Shown here in pieces: positions 25,225 to 33,552 of a stretch of 51,953 bases of DNA. The stretch is from Phycisphaeraceae bacterium (lineage in GTDB: Bacteria; Planctomycetota; Phycisphaerae; Phycisphaerales; Phycisphaeraceae), in assembly GCA_020851735.1 (NCBI GenBank), contig JADZCD010000035.1, forward strand, positions 1 through 51,953, read 5' to 3'. Position 1 is the stretch's first letter. The number at the start of each line of letters is the position of its first letter. The notes under the pieces are model-generated. The model saw only the letters and a list, made by a program, of their open reading frames with translations, made no database searches and had not been told where the DNA came from. The translations under genes were made by a program, and so were the position numbers.

Positions 25225-26589
25225 TTATAGCGACGAGTCGATGATACGCTGATTGAAGTTGGACAATCGTCCCAGCTGCCCGTTGGCGATACCCACTACC
25301 GCCTCATCGCCGCTTTCCGCCAGTTCGCCGGCTGTTTCCGCGGATTTTTCCAACAGCGCGCGGGTCTTTTCGATCAATTCCGCCTGCATCTGGCGGATGC
25401 GGGTGGCGTTTTCCTGGAAGATGGCGCTTTGTTCAGCGCTCAGGCCTTTGGTCTGGGCCACCAGCAGATCCGCGATGCGGCCGTAGCCGCCCAAGGCCAT
25501 GATGTATTGGCTATACACGTTGATCTGGCCGACGGTGGTGGCCAGTTCCACTAAGCGGGCCTGCTGGCGATCGCCCTTGGACAGATTGCGATAGCTGGCC
25601 GCCGCATCCGCCGCCGCGTCCGCCTGCTCCAGGGCCTGGGTGAAGATCGGCTGCACGTCCTTTTCAAAACGGTTGGCCAGCTCCTGGTACTGCTTGGTCA
25701 ATTCCTCCAGACTTATCTGCGTCTGCCCCAGGGCTTTCTGGTGGGCCTGGGCGTACTGTTTTTCGCGCTCGCGTGAGGCCGCCGTTTCCGTCGTCAGGCC
25801 GGCACTGATCTGTTTAAGCGACTGGATCTGCGCCTGGAGAATGCCTGATTCCTGTTTGAGGACCGACAGTTGCAGGTTGAGTTTTTCAAACGCGGTGGAG
25901 AACGATTCCGCCTGGCGCTGGCTCTGAATGGCAGCCAGCTCCAGCTCAAACTGCTGGGGGGGCTTGGCCACGAAAGCCTGGGCATGCAGATCAGTCGCGC
26001 TGGCCAGGGCCTGATCGCGCTCGGAAGTCACCTGGGCGATCTGGGCCTCCAGCTCCTGGATCATGCCCGCCATCTGGGTTTCTTTGGCTTCCAGGGCAGC
26101 CTGATCCTGGCGATTTTTGCTGTTGACCTCTTCGAGGGTGGTCTGCAGGGGCGACTCATCCACCGCCCCCATGACCTGGGCCTGGTTCTGGGCCTGGTGT
26201 ACGTCCAGCACATAGGTTGAGACATTGGCTGCCTCAATGGACAGCTCCGCCCAGGCGCTGGAGGCTTGGCGAGCGGTTTGAATCGCCAGGGCCGAGTTGG
26301 CTTTGGCCAGCATCTGATTCACCGCCGCCCGCTGGCCCACGGCCCCCTGATCGCGCAGAGGCTTGAGTACCCCGACCGCCTTCTGCAATTTCTCCTGGCG
26401 GAACGCATTGAGATCCGGATTGTCCGGCCCGTTGGTCACAAAGCCCTGGGCAGCCTCGGCAAACAAAGCAGCCGACTGCTCTAAGGCGCTTTGTACCCGG
26501 CCGCGCTCCGCGGCATCGCCGCCGTCGCAAGCCAGAACAACCAGGGGCAGGAGGCACAACACGGCAAGGCGAATTATCCAGCGGTACAT
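25225..26589 (-). CDS. Coiled-coil lipoprotein
   Basis: A 454-aa protein with a lipoprotein signal (LAVLCLLPLVVLAC, lipobox LVVLAC with Cys near residue 20) followed by a long Ala/Gln/Glu-rich helical body. Heptad-like stretches run from about residue 140 to 340 (for example AALEAKETQMAGMIQELEAQ, AFEKLNLQLSVLKQESGILQ, SLEELTKQYQELANRFEKD). It has no enzyme motif. It is probably an envelope-anchored structural or scaffold protein, and I recognise no named family. The ATG at 26589 is preceded by GAGG about 9 nt upstream. The two following minus-strand genes also encode exported proteins with helical regions. Confidence 0.75.
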   Translation of the reverse strand: MYRWIIRLAVLCLLPLVVLACDGGDAAERGRVQSALEQSAALFAEAAQGFVTNGPDNPDLNAFRQEKLQKAVGVLKPLRDQGAVGQRAAVNQMLAKANSALAIQTARQASSAWAELSIEAANVSTYVLDVHQAQNQAQVMGAVDESPLQTTLEEVNSKNRQDQAALEAKETQMAGMIQELEAQIAQVTSERDQALASATDLHAQAFVAKPPQQFELELAAIQSQRQAESFSTAFEKLNLQLSVLKQESGILQAQIQSLKQISAGLTTETAASREREKQYAQAHQKALGQTQISLEELTKQYQELANRFEKDVQPIFTQALEQADAAADAAASYRNLSKGDRQQARLVELATTVGQINVYSQYIMALGGYGRIADLLVAQTKGLSAEQSAIFQENATRIRQMQAELIEKTRALLEKSAETAGELAESGDEAVVGIANGQLGRLSNFNQRIIDSSL

Positions 26590-26974
26590 AGGCTCAATCC
26601 TCGGGATTGCGGGCTTTCGGTCAGGCATAACAACATAGCCGATTCCATTCGGACGGGGAAGCCTGTTGTTGAAGGCGGGGTTGGGGGCGGGGTTAGGGGG
26701 TGGGGGTTAGGGGTTAGGGATTGGGGAGGATATCTTGGGGACTGCTATTTGTTTCCACTTCCGGGGGTTCCGGGGGGGTCGGGGGGGTACTTCCGGGGGG
26801 GCAAAAAAATCTGAATGCCGAGTGTTGAATGCCGAATGCCGAATGCGACCCCCAAAAACCTAGTCGCCAACCCACGAATTTCTGCCCCAGGCCCTAGCCC
26901 CCAGCTCCTGCCTTTAATTCGTCATTCGCCATTCGTCACTCGTCATTATTTGCTTCCGGGGCACTTCCGGGGGG
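26590..26974 (-). repeat. Repeat cluster: G-quadruplex tract, CTTCCGGGGG motifs and composite element copy C (inverted)
   Basis: From left to right are GGGGTTAG-type words including GGGGGTTAGGGGTTAGGG (26703 on), several CTTCCGGGGG motifs (26758-26801), and an inverted composite element from 26811 (TGAATGCCGAGTGTTGAATG, then C-rich heptads, then ATTCGTC/ATTCGCC words), ending with CTTCCGGGGCACTTCCGGGG at 26953-26974. The right end lies inside the coding region of the next gene and supplies its final codons. Confidence 0.85.
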
Positions 26975-28180
26975 AATCGGTTGGGTGGTGGGAGCGGGGA
27001 ACTGGATGCCGTAGTCGGGCGTGGGTTTGAACAGTCCGCGATTCAGCCACCGCACCACCATCCGGTATAGTTCATCCTTCTCCAATTCCGTCTGGAACAG
27101 CGGCCGCCAACCGGGGACATCCGGATGAGCTGTATAGGCTCGGGCCCGCGGCATGGCGTATTGCACCAGCAACGAGCGTTCGGGTTTATCGCGGTCAATC
27201 ACCTGCCCGTTGGGCGATCGGGTGGTCTGCAGCACGTAAAAATTGGTGTACACGGTATCCACGCGGTTGGGTTCATTAAGTATGACGGGCATGGAGACCG
27301 CCGTAGGCGAACCGTGGCAGGTCAGCGACCCGCAATAGTTGAGCACCAGGGGATGGATGTCCCTGCGAAAGCGCAGCAGGCCGGGCGGATCGTCCACCAC
27401 TTCCACCCGGTCGTAATACTCCCGTGCCCGCAGGGTGAAGATCAAATCCAGCTGCATCCAGCCCGGCAGGGCGCGAAAGCGGGCCTGCGGCAAGCGGCCT
27501 TTGGGCACGCTCACGTGGGTGGCGTATTTCTGGAAAATGTCGTCGATCACCTCGCGCGGCACCTTGACGCGCGGATGCCGGGCGATATCCACTTCCATGA
27601 CGCGAATGCGATTGATCTGCTGGTTGTTTAAGCGGGGCAGGGCATCCGCCAATGCCTCCGTCGCCGGCGCGGAAGCGGGTGACGGCCCCTCGCCCGGCAG
27701 CGCGTCGGCCCGCCGCTCGAGCTCCAGCCTTTTTTGCAGGGCGGCAGCGAGAATCTCCACCCGCTCCGGGAGTCCCGCCGGGAGCTCTTCCGCCTCGGCC
27801 AGTTGCCGGCGGAGCTGCTCGACTTCATGTTGCGCCAGTTCAAACGAATCCCAACCGAACAGCCAGTAAGCCAGCTGATATCGCCCCTCTAAATCCCCCG
27901 GGGCAAGCTGCTGGCGGCGCTGGTTGTATTGCTCCAGAATCGACGGCAGTTCGCGGACCTGGCGGATCTCCTGGCGCAGCACGCGGGTGGTGACGCGATG
28001 AATACGCAGCGTGATCGCCTGCTCGTCCTCGGCGACCCATTCGCCTTCCAGCACGCGTTCATCCTGCAAAGTCAGGGAAACCAGCCGGGCCTGGGCGCAA
28101 AGACCAAGCAGAGCCAGAAGCACCGCCAGCAGCATCGACCGGCCTGCCGCGGTATGCCGGCTGACAAGGTGTAAGGTCAT
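26936..28180 (-). CDS. Secreted planctomycete-type protein with cytochrome-like CxxxxCH motif
   Basis: A 414-aa protein with an N-terminal signal or anchor (SMLLAVLLALLGLCAQA), a beta-rich start (LQDERVLEGEWVAEDEQAIT), a helical middle (about residues 105-155) and a C-terminal half with FRRDIHPLVLNYCGSLTCHG. Spacing CxxxxCH rather than CxxCH is seen in planctomycete cytochrome-like domains, so covalent haem is possible but unproven. GGGAG lies 8 nt before the ATG. The last 12 residues (PPGSAPEANNDE) and stop codon are encoded by the composite repeat and cannot be an ancestral C-terminus. I recognise no enzymatic function. Confidence 0.7.
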   Translation of the reverse strand: MTLHLVSRHTAAGRSMLLAVLLALLGLCAQARLVSLTLQDERVLEGEWVAEDEQAITLRIHRVTTRVLRQEIRQVRELPSILEQYNQRRQQLAPGDLEGRYQLAYWLFGWDSFELAQHEVEQLRRQLAEAEELPAGLPERVEILAAALQKRLELERRADALPGEGPSPASAPATEALADALPRLNNQQINRIRVMEVDIARHPRVKVPREVIDDIFQKYATHVSVPKGRLPQARFRALPGWMQLDLIFTLRAREYYDRVEVVDDPPGLLRFRRDIHPLVLNYCGSLTCHGSPTAVSMPVILNEPNRVDTVYTNFYVLQTTRSPNGQVIDRDKPERSLLVQYAMPRARAYTAHPDVPGWRPLFQTELEKDELYRMVVRWLNRGLFKPTPDYGIQFPAPTTQPIPPGSAPEANNDE

Positions 28181-28258
28181 TTAGACGCTCCCAGGGAGTC
28201 GCGCCGGCCGGCACAACCTGGCCACGAAGGCGGGCAAGCGCAGCGCCAGGGGGCACGG

Positions 28259-28654
28259 CTATTGGGGGGTCACCAATTCCCGAATCATGGTAATCAGGCG
28301 TTCCAGACGCACGGGCTTAAGCAGGTAGCCGTCGACCCCCAGGGCCTCGGCGAATTGCTGATGGCGCCGGCCCTCGTTGGCCGTGACCATGATCACCCGC
28401 GGAGGCTTGGGGATTTCCTTGAGCTTCTCGAGCACCAGGAAGCCCGAACGCTTAGGCAGCATCACGTCCAGAACCACCAGGTCCGGCGGGTCCTCGCTGC
28501 AGATGCGCACCGCGCTGTTGCCGTCCATGCACGTCTGGGTCAGTGCCCCTTCCGCCTGCAGGGCCTGATCGATAGCCGCCAGGACTTCCGGGTCGTCATC
28601 GACCACCAGAATCTTGATGTCCGTCAAGCGATGTTCGAAGCCGGTGTCGGTCAT
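28259..28654 (-). CDS. CheY-like response regulator (receiver domain only)
   Basis: A 131-aa single receiver domain. Acidic triad ILVVDDDPEV at D19-D21, phospho-acceptor Asp63 in VVLDVMLPKRSG, the switch Thr91 in VIMVTANEG and Lys113 in YLLKPV are all present, so it should be phosphorylatable. There is no output domain, so it probably acts by protein contact, as CheY or in a phosphorelay. I use the ATG at 28654. An in-frame ATG at 28678 lacks a ribosome-binding site, while AAGGAG and AGGTGG precede 28654. No histidine kinase is adjacent. Confidence 0.9.
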   Translation of the reverse strand: MTDTGFEHRLTDIKILVVDDDPEVLAAIDQALQAEGALTQTCMDGNSAVRICSEDPPDLVVLDVMLPKRSGFLVLEKLKEIPKPPRVIMVTANEGRRHQQFAEALGVDGYLLKPVRLERLITMIRELVTPQ

Positions 28655-28777
28655 GAATCCACCTACTCCTTCAGCCATACCGGCCGCCCGGACATTTTCC
28701 AGCCTCCGGCAGGAATGGTCAAGATTTTTCGTGCGCCTTTTCCGCGCCCCAGCCGGAACTTCCCACCCCTTGTCGTA

Positions 28778-30136
28778 TTATTCGCGTTCAAAGTAACCGA
28801 CCAGCGTCAGGAAGCGATTCTGATTGAGCACGGGAATCGACATTTCCCTGGCCTTCTGGATCAGTTCCTGGTAGCGGTTATACGCCTCGCGCAACAGCGT
28901 TCGGCGGCGGATTTCCACCGGGTCGATCACGTCCACCAGGGGCATCGGCTCGGGCGGCTGCTTGCCTAGGACCAGGAAATCGGTCTGGTAGCTCAGCTCC
29001 GCCTGCACCTTGCCCCCCCACTGCTGGATCATCTCTTCCAGCCGGCGGCGGTCGGCCTCCGTGGCGTTGCCGGTGTTCTCGATGTCAAAATCACCGTAAA
29101 CATAGAAATTAAACGTCGCATCCGGGCTGTAGACCAGATTGGCGATGATGTCGCCTTCCTGGACCGTCGTGCCCGGCGTGGTGCGGACCACCTGACACTG
29201 GGCCGAGTCCTCGATGATGTCCACCACCAGCACCGTCGCCTTGCCGCGCAGCTGGCCGCTGTCGTCCGCCCGGGCGATCTGATCGAACACCTCAAAGCTC
29301 ATGCCCAGCACCACGTGCTGACGCCGGCCGCGATCGATGTACACCCAGCGCCCGCGCGGGTCGATGGTGACAATGTGCCCGTCCGGCAGCAGCGAGGGGT
29401 CCACGGTCGGGCCCGAACCTTCGCGGGAGGGCACCATGTCCTTGATCCGCTGCCGCAGCGAGGCGTTTTCCGCGCCCAGCTGCTCGTTGCGCTGGCGCAG
29501 TTCCAGGACCGACGATTCCGCCTGCCGGCGGATCTGCTCAATGCTCGAAGCCAGCTCGGTCAGCTTCCCGCCGCTGGTTTGTTCGTATTTGCCGAAGTCG
29601 TCCCGCTGCTGCTGGAGGCGACCGTCCAGGTCCCCCACCGCCTTGGTGAACGCTTCCCCCTGCTGCTTCTTGCCCACGCCCAGCTGTTCGAACTCCGCGG
29701 CCAGTTGATTGATCGCCGCCCGCTGCTCGGACGCCACACGCTGGGCTTCTTCCGTCAGCGTCTGGTGACGTTTGAGCACCGGCAGCAGGGACTCGCCTTC
29801 GGAAAGGCCCGTTTCCTTGACCGCCGCCTGGACCGCGTCGAATTCCGCCTCCGCGTTACCGGTGATGGCGGTGAATGCCCAGGCTCTCTGCTCCAGCAGC
29901 TTGCCGACCACCGACCCGCTGCGGTCAGCCTTGAGCGCCAACACACGCGGGTCTGCCTGTTCGCCCGGCCGGGCATACACCGACAGATCCTGCTGCGCCG
30001 CGGCCAGCGTTTTGCGGAGCCCGGTGGTCTGAACCAGAAACACCACCGTCGCCACCAGCGTCAGGAAAAACAGGATGCCGAAAACCGCCAGCGCCACCGT
30101 CAAGCCTGGGGAGCCGCCTCGTGAACGTACGGCCAT
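28778..30136 (-). CDS. Membrane coiled-coil protein with BRCT-like C-terminal domain
   Basis: A 452-aa protein with a short basic N-terminus, one membrane helix (about residues 13-36, VALAVFGILFFLTLVATVVFLV) and a long helical region with coiled-coil heptads (about 125-235). A beta-rich middle follows (DGHIVTIDPRGRWVYIDRGR). Near residue 345 comes NFYVYGDFDIENTGNATEAD, then MIQQWGGKVQAELSYQTDFL, which resembles a BRCT module. The end is helical. I recognise no named family and the BRCT call is by eye. The ATG at 30136 has AAGGAG 9 nt upstream. It may organise a periplasmic or envelope structure. Confidence 0.7.
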   Translation of the reverse strand: MAVRSRGGSPGLTVALAVFGILFFLTLVATVVFLVQTTGLRKTLAAAQQDLSVYARPGEQADPRVLALKADRSGSVVGKLLEQRAWAFTAITGNAEAEFDAVQAAVKETGLSEGESLLPVLKRHQTLTEEAQRVASEQRAAINQLAAEFEQLGVGKKQQGEAFTKAVGDLDGRLQQQRDDFGKYEQTSGGKLTELASSIEQIRRQAESSVLELRQRNEQLGAENASLRQRIKDMVPSREGSGPTVDPSLLPDGHIVTIDPRGRWVYIDRGRRQHVVLGMSFEVFDQIARADDSGQLRGKATVLVVDIIEDSAQCQVVRTTPGTTVQEGDIIANLVYSPDATFNFYVYGDFDIENTGNATEADRRRLEEMIQQWGGKVQAELSYQTDFLVLGKQPPEPMPLVDVIDPVEIRRRTLLREAYNRYQELIQKAREMSIPVLNQNRFLTLVGYFERE

Positions 30137-30292
30137 GCGTCGCAACTCCTTATGGATGTCTTCGCATTGGGGCGATCCTGTGCCGGGGGCACGGACCTTT
30201 GGGGAGCGTCAGTGTCGCCTGAAGGGCTTGTTTCGTCAAGGCAAATACGGAGCAACTTGGCGAATACTTCCGCCCGACCCCCGCCTGGAATG

Positions 30293-30754
30293 TCAGCGAA
30301 CCTGCACCACCATCTCCAGTTCCACCGGGGAACCTAAGGGCAAAATATTGACCCCCACCGCCGTCCGGACGTGCTGGCCCGCCTCCCCCAGCAGCTGGCC
30401 CAGCAGTTCCGACGCCCCGTTGGCGACCTTCGGCTGGTCGGTAAACGACGCGTCGCTGGCCACGAAAACCCCCAGCCGCACCACCCGCACCAGCCGGGAC
30501 CAGTCGCCGCCGATCTGCTCCCCCACCACCGCCAAACCGTTCAAAACACACTGCCGGGCCGCCCCCTGGGCCTGTTCCAAGGACACCTCCGACGGCACCC
30601 GCCCCTTCACGCTCAGCCAGCCGTCGACCATCGGCAGCTGCCCGGACGTATACAGCAATTCCCCCACCCGCACCGCTGGAATATAAGCCGCCACAGGCTT
30701 GGGAGCCGGGGGCAACGTCAATCCTAATCGCGATAATTGATCTAAAAGGGCCAT
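30293..30754 (-). CDS. RidA/YjgF-family protein
   Basis: A 153-aa protein of the Rid superfamily, closest to the YjgF endoribonuclease-like branch. It starts LSRLGLTLPPAPKPVAAYIP, has GELLYTSGQLPMVDG and QAQGAARQCVLNGLAVV, and ends VRTAVGVNILPLGSPVELEM. The Arg of VRTAVG lies where the imine-deaminating enzymes have their catalytic Arg. Members remove reactive enamine/imine intermediates of amino-acid metabolism; the exact substrate is unknown. The ATG at 30754 has AAAGGA upstream. It stands alone, divergent from fliM. Confidence 0.85.
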   Translation of the reverse strand: MALLDQLSRLGLTLPPAPKPVAAYIPAVRVGELLYTSGQLPMVDGWLSVKGRVPSEVSLEQAQGAARQCVLNGLAVVGEQIGGDWSRLVRVVRLGVFVASDASFTDQPKVANGASELLGQLLGEAGQHVRTAVGVNILPLGSPVELEMVVQVR

Positions 30755-30839
30755 GGCAAATCGTCCTTTCCGGTCAAAAAGTCCCCCCAACATACCCCAA
30801 AGACCCAAAAAGTGGTTTTTAAGCGCAAGCCCTGGATCG

Positions 30840-30847
30840 CCCGATAA
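30840..30847 (+). promoter_or_regulatory. Sigma-28-like -10 upstream of fliM
   Basis: CCCGATAA matches the sigma-28 -10 consensus GCCGATAA at 7 of 8 positions and lies 44 nt before the fliM ATG. The matching -35 is poor (TTAAGC-like). An exact GCCGATAA is present upstream of the GGDEF-EAL gene. Confidence 0.3.
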
Positions 30848-30891
30848 CTAAAAAAGATAGCGCCCCGGTGGTCTAAAAGGACAAGCCTCGT

Positions 30892-31917
30892 ATGTCCGAA
30901 GTCCTCGATCAGTCAGAAGTTGATGCCCTGCTAGCCGCGGTGGACTCCGGCGACGTGGATACCGCTGTACCCGAGGAGCGCACGCAGATCTTCTCCAGCC
31001 GCCGGCGGATGATCCAGGAAGAGCTGGAGGTTAGGCCCTACGACTTTAAACGCCCCGAACGCGTCAGCAAAGACCAGATGCGGGCCCTGGAAAACCTCCA
31101 CGAAGGCTTCGCCCGCAACTTCGGGGCTGCCCTCTCCGGGTTCCTGCGCACCATCGTGGAAGTCGTCGTGGCTGACATCGAGCAGATGACCTTCAGCGAG
31201 TTCACCCACAGCCTGCCCAACCCCACCTGCTTTAACCTCCTGGCCACCCAGCCGCTGGACGGCAACATGTGCCTGGAGATCAGCCCCTTGATCATCTACC
31301 CGGTGATCGACCGCCTGCTGGGAGGCTCCAACGCGGACCTGTTCATCCCCCAGCGGCCCCTGACCGCCATCGAAGGTCGGCTCGTCAGCAAGATCCTCGC
31401 CCGGGCCATGTCCGCCCTGGAAGAAGCCTGGGCCAGCGTGACGCCCATGAAGTTCACCTTGGTGGAAACCGAAAGCAACCCCCAACTGGTCCAGATCGTC
31501 CAGCCCAACGAGCCGGTGGTCGTCGTGGGCTTTGAAATCAAAATGGGCGGCCGCGCCGGCACCATGAGCCTCTGCGTGCCCTACAACGTCATCGAGCCGG
31601 TGATGGACAAACTCAGCACCCAGACCTGGGCAGCCTACAAAACCAACCGCCGCGACGGGCAACTGCGTGAAAAAGTCGCCCGCCGCCTGGACCGCGCCAG
31701 CCTGACGCTCAACACCATCCTGGCCACCACCACCATCAAGCTCAGCGAACTCATGAGCCTCCAGGAAGGCGACCTGATCCTCACCGAAAAACCCGCCACC
31801 GCCCCCCTGGTCCTGCAAATCGAAGGACGCAACAAATACATCGGCCAGATCGGCCAATTCAAAGGCAACCGCGCCTTCAAAGTCCTCCGCCCCATCACCC
31901 CCAAAGACCGCGTCTAA
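30892..31917 (+). CDS. fliM: Flagellar motor switch protein FliM
   Basis: A 341-aa cytoplasmic C-ring protein. The N-terminal CheY-binding motif is intact (MSEVLDQSEVDALLAAV), followed by the middle domain (YDFKRPERVSKDQMRALENL; FARNFGAALSGFLR) and the C-terminal SpoA/FliN-like domain (LDRASLTLNTILATTTIKLS onward). It has AAAGGA upstream of the ATG. No other flagellar gene is in the window, so fliM is detached from a flagellar cluster here. The response regulator at 28259-28654 is 2 kb away but need not be its partner. Confidence 0.94.
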   Translation: MSEVLDQSEVDALLAAVDSGDVDTAVPEERTQIFSSRRRMIQEELEVRPYDFKRPERVSKDQMRALENLHEGFARNFGAALSGFLRTIVEVVVADIEQMTFSEFTHSLPNPTCFNLLATQPLDGNMCLEISPLIIYPVIDRLLGGSNADLFIPQRPLTAIEGRLVSKILARAMSALEEAWASVTPMKFTLVETESNPQLVQIVQPNEPVVVVGFEIKMGGRAGTMSLCVPYNVIEPVMDKLSTQTWAAYKTNRRDGQLREKVARRLDRASLTLNTILATTTIKLSELMSLQEGDLILTEKPATAPLVLQIEGRNKYIGQIGQFKGNRAFKVLRPITPKDRV

Positions 31918-32318
31918 CCGCCCCCGCCCCCGGAAGTTGCCCCCGGAAGCAAATAATGACGAATGACGAGTGGCGAGTGGCGAATGAAATGCACGGGCTA
32001 GGGCCTGGGGCAGAAATTCGCGGGTTGGCGATTAGGGCTTAGGGTCGCATTCGGCATTCAGCATTCAACACTCGGCATTCAGTACTTTCTCGCCCATCCC
32101 CGGATATCCCTCGGCGAGCCGCGTCGTCCCCGACGAGGACGACTACCTCCACACCTCAGCTTCCGCCTGGGTGCCACACATCATCCCGCAGGGTGATGTG
32201 TGCGATTTTCTCGTCCCCTTTTTTTGTTCGTCGGCACCCGATAAGACCGCCCAACAAGCTCCCCGTCTACCCGACAGTCGAAATTGCCTTTCCCCAACCC
32301 CTAATCCCCAACCCCCCT
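31918..32318 (+). repeat. Composite heptamer element copy D and CACACATCA hairpin
   Basis: CCCCGGAAGT motifs (31927 on) lead into a composite element in the same orientation as copy A (AATAATGACGAATGACGAG, GGGCTAG-type heptads, GGGTCGCATTCGGCATTCAG) ending near 32090. A hairpin CACACATCA (32175-32183)/TGATGTGTG (32194-32202) with a 10-nt loop follows, then CCCCTTTTTTT at 32216-32226, which could help end fliM transcription. No gene is seen in these 400 bp. Confidence 0.8.
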
Positions 32319-32639
32319 TCACAACACCACCAGCACCAGCGCGATCGTATTCGCCACCAGCGTGCCGATGGCTGTGAACAGGGCGGTGCGGTCGTAAGCC
32401 CGGATGATCGCGGCAATGGAAAGTCCGCACCCGACCACCTGCACCAGCGCCGAGGCCATGATGATCATCGCCAGCCGCAGCCCGGTTTTATCGTTCTCCG
32501 GCCCGCCTAAAAGCAGCACAAACCCTGCCACCGCCAGCAATCCCGCCGCCGCCGTCGGCAGCCAAAAATGCCAGAATTGCTCCGTACTCGGTTCCGCCGT
32601 CACAGGGGTGATTTCAGATGTGTTTTGCGGCGTTTCCAC
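32319..32639 (-). CDS. Small membrane protein, unknown function
   Basis: A 106-aa protein with a polar N-terminus of about 30 residues (METPQNTSEITPV) and three hydrophobic segments: FWLPTAAAGLLAVAGFVLLL, LRLAMIIMASALVQVVGCGL and LFTAIGTLVANTIALVLVVL. The GTG at 32639 is chosen because GGAGG is 7 nt upstream. The frame is open further upstream but through heptamer repeats. I recognise no family. Confidence 0.65.
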   Translation of the reverse strand: METPQNTSEITPVTAEPSTEQFWHFWLPTAAAGLLAVAGFVLLLGGPENDKTGLRLAMIIMASALVQVVGCGLSIAAIIRAYDRTALFTAIGTLVANTIALVLVVL

Positions 32640-32721
32640 GTCATTGCCTCCCTGACCCAATCCCAATCTTGATTCCCCGGCTCCCATCTCCCAATTCCTA
32701 ACTCCTAATTCCTAACTCCTA
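32640..32721. repeat. Heptamer words between the small membrane gene and trpG
   Basis: A C/T-rich run of 7-bp words (CTAATTC, CTAACTC repeated at 32697-32718) between two minus-strand genes, the shortest example of the heptad repeats in this window. Confidence 0.6.
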
Positions 32722-33345
32722 TCACTTCGCCATCGCCGCGCTCACGCCGGCCGGCACCGCAAGGCCCAGAAAATTCGCCAAAAGCTGATGGCCCTCCAGC
32801 GTCAGGAAACTTTCCGGGTGGAACTGCACGCCCTCCAGCGGCGCCGGGCCGAACACCCCCGCCCGCGCCCGGATGCCCATGATCTCGCCCTCAGCCGTCC
32901 AGGCGCTTTTCTCAAAGCGCTTCTCGTCGAACGTCTCCGGCAGGATCACCAGGCTGTGATAGCGCGTCGCCACGAACGGATTGCTTAAGCCCTTAAAAAT
33001 CGTCTTGCCGTCGTGATGGATCGGCGAAACCTTCCCGTGCATCAGCCGATAGTTCCGCGCCACCGTCATGCCGAACACGTGCCCGATCGACTGGTGCCCC
33101 AAGCACACGCCGAAAATCGGAATCTGCCCCGCCAGCGCCTGGATCATCCCGCACGACACGCCCGCTTCCTTGGGCGTGCACGGCCCGGGCGAGACGATGA
33201 TGTGCGTCGGATTCATCTGCCGGGCTTCTTCCGGCGTGATCTTGTCGTTGCGAAAAACCCGCAGGTCCAGCCCCGCATCCAACTCGCCGATGCGCTGCAC
33301 CAGGTTGTACGTAAAGCTGTCGTAATTGTCGATAAGCAGGATCAT
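32722..33345 (-). CDS. Anthranilate/aminodeoxychorismate synthase glutamine amidotransferase subunit
   Basis: A 207-aa class I glutamine amidotransferase (TrpG or PabA). It begins MILLIDNYDSFTYNLVQ, has the nucleophile Cys81 in FGVCLGHQSIG, the oxyanion-hole region IIVSPGPCTPKEAG and the His/Glu of GVQFHPES. It supplies ammonia to TrpE for tryptophan or to PabB for folate. Neither partner is in the window, so the branch cannot be decided. The ATG at 33345 has no Shine-Dalgarno but a perfect TATAAT (33352-33357) 6 nt upstream, so a leaderless mRNA is likely. Confidence 0.92.
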   Translation of the reverse strand: MILLIDNYDSFTYNLVQRIGELDAGLDLRVFRNDKITPEEARQMNPTHIIVSPGPCTPKEAGVSCGMIQALAGQIPIFGVCLGHQSIGHVFGMTVARNYRLMHGKVSPIHHDGKTIFKGLSNPFVATRYHSLVILPETFDEKRFEKSAWTAEGEIMGIRARAGVFGPAPLEGVQFHPESFLTLEGHQLLANFLGLAVPAGVSAAMAK

Positions 33346-33351
33346 GCTGGA

Positions 33352-33357
33352 ATTATA
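33352..33357 (-). promoter_or_regulatory. -10 hexamer directly upstream of trpG/pabA
   Basis: A perfect TATAAT is followed by TTCCAGC-type sequence with only 6 nt to the ATG. The preceding 17 bp are G-rich and no good -35 is seen. It is the clearest of the leaderless-type starts. Confidence 0.55.
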
Positions 33358-33399
33358 CCCCCCACCCACATGTGGTGCCGCCGCCGCCCAAAGTGCCCC

Positions 33400-33552
33400 G
33401 CCCCCGGAAGTGGATTGGGGATCTGGGGTCTAGGGTCCAGGGTCTAGGGTACGGGGTACGGGGTACGGGCTATGGGTTATGGGCTCTTATTCGTCACTCA
33501 ACATTCGCCATTCGCCATTCTCAATCCCCCTCCCCCACCCCCCCCTTCCACC
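33400..33552. repeat. Heptamer array between trpG and leuS
   Basis: CCCCGGAAGT (33401) is followed by heptads GGTCTAG, GGTCCAG, GGTCTAG, GGTACGG, GGTACGG (33427 on), then ATTCGTC/ATTCGCC words and a C-rich run to the leuS stop codon. It is a partial relative of the composite elements with the heptad order rearranged. Confidence 0.75.

Noticed and set aside
26703..26726. TTAGGGG runs resembling a telomere
   Set aside because: Short, internal, mixed with other 7-bp words and flanked by ordinary genes. A circular bacterial chromosome is expected.
20000..32000. dif recombination site near the skew switch
   Set aside because: I scanned the gaps by eye for an XerC/XerD-type 28-bp site and saw none convincing. 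The terminus idea rests on base composition alone.
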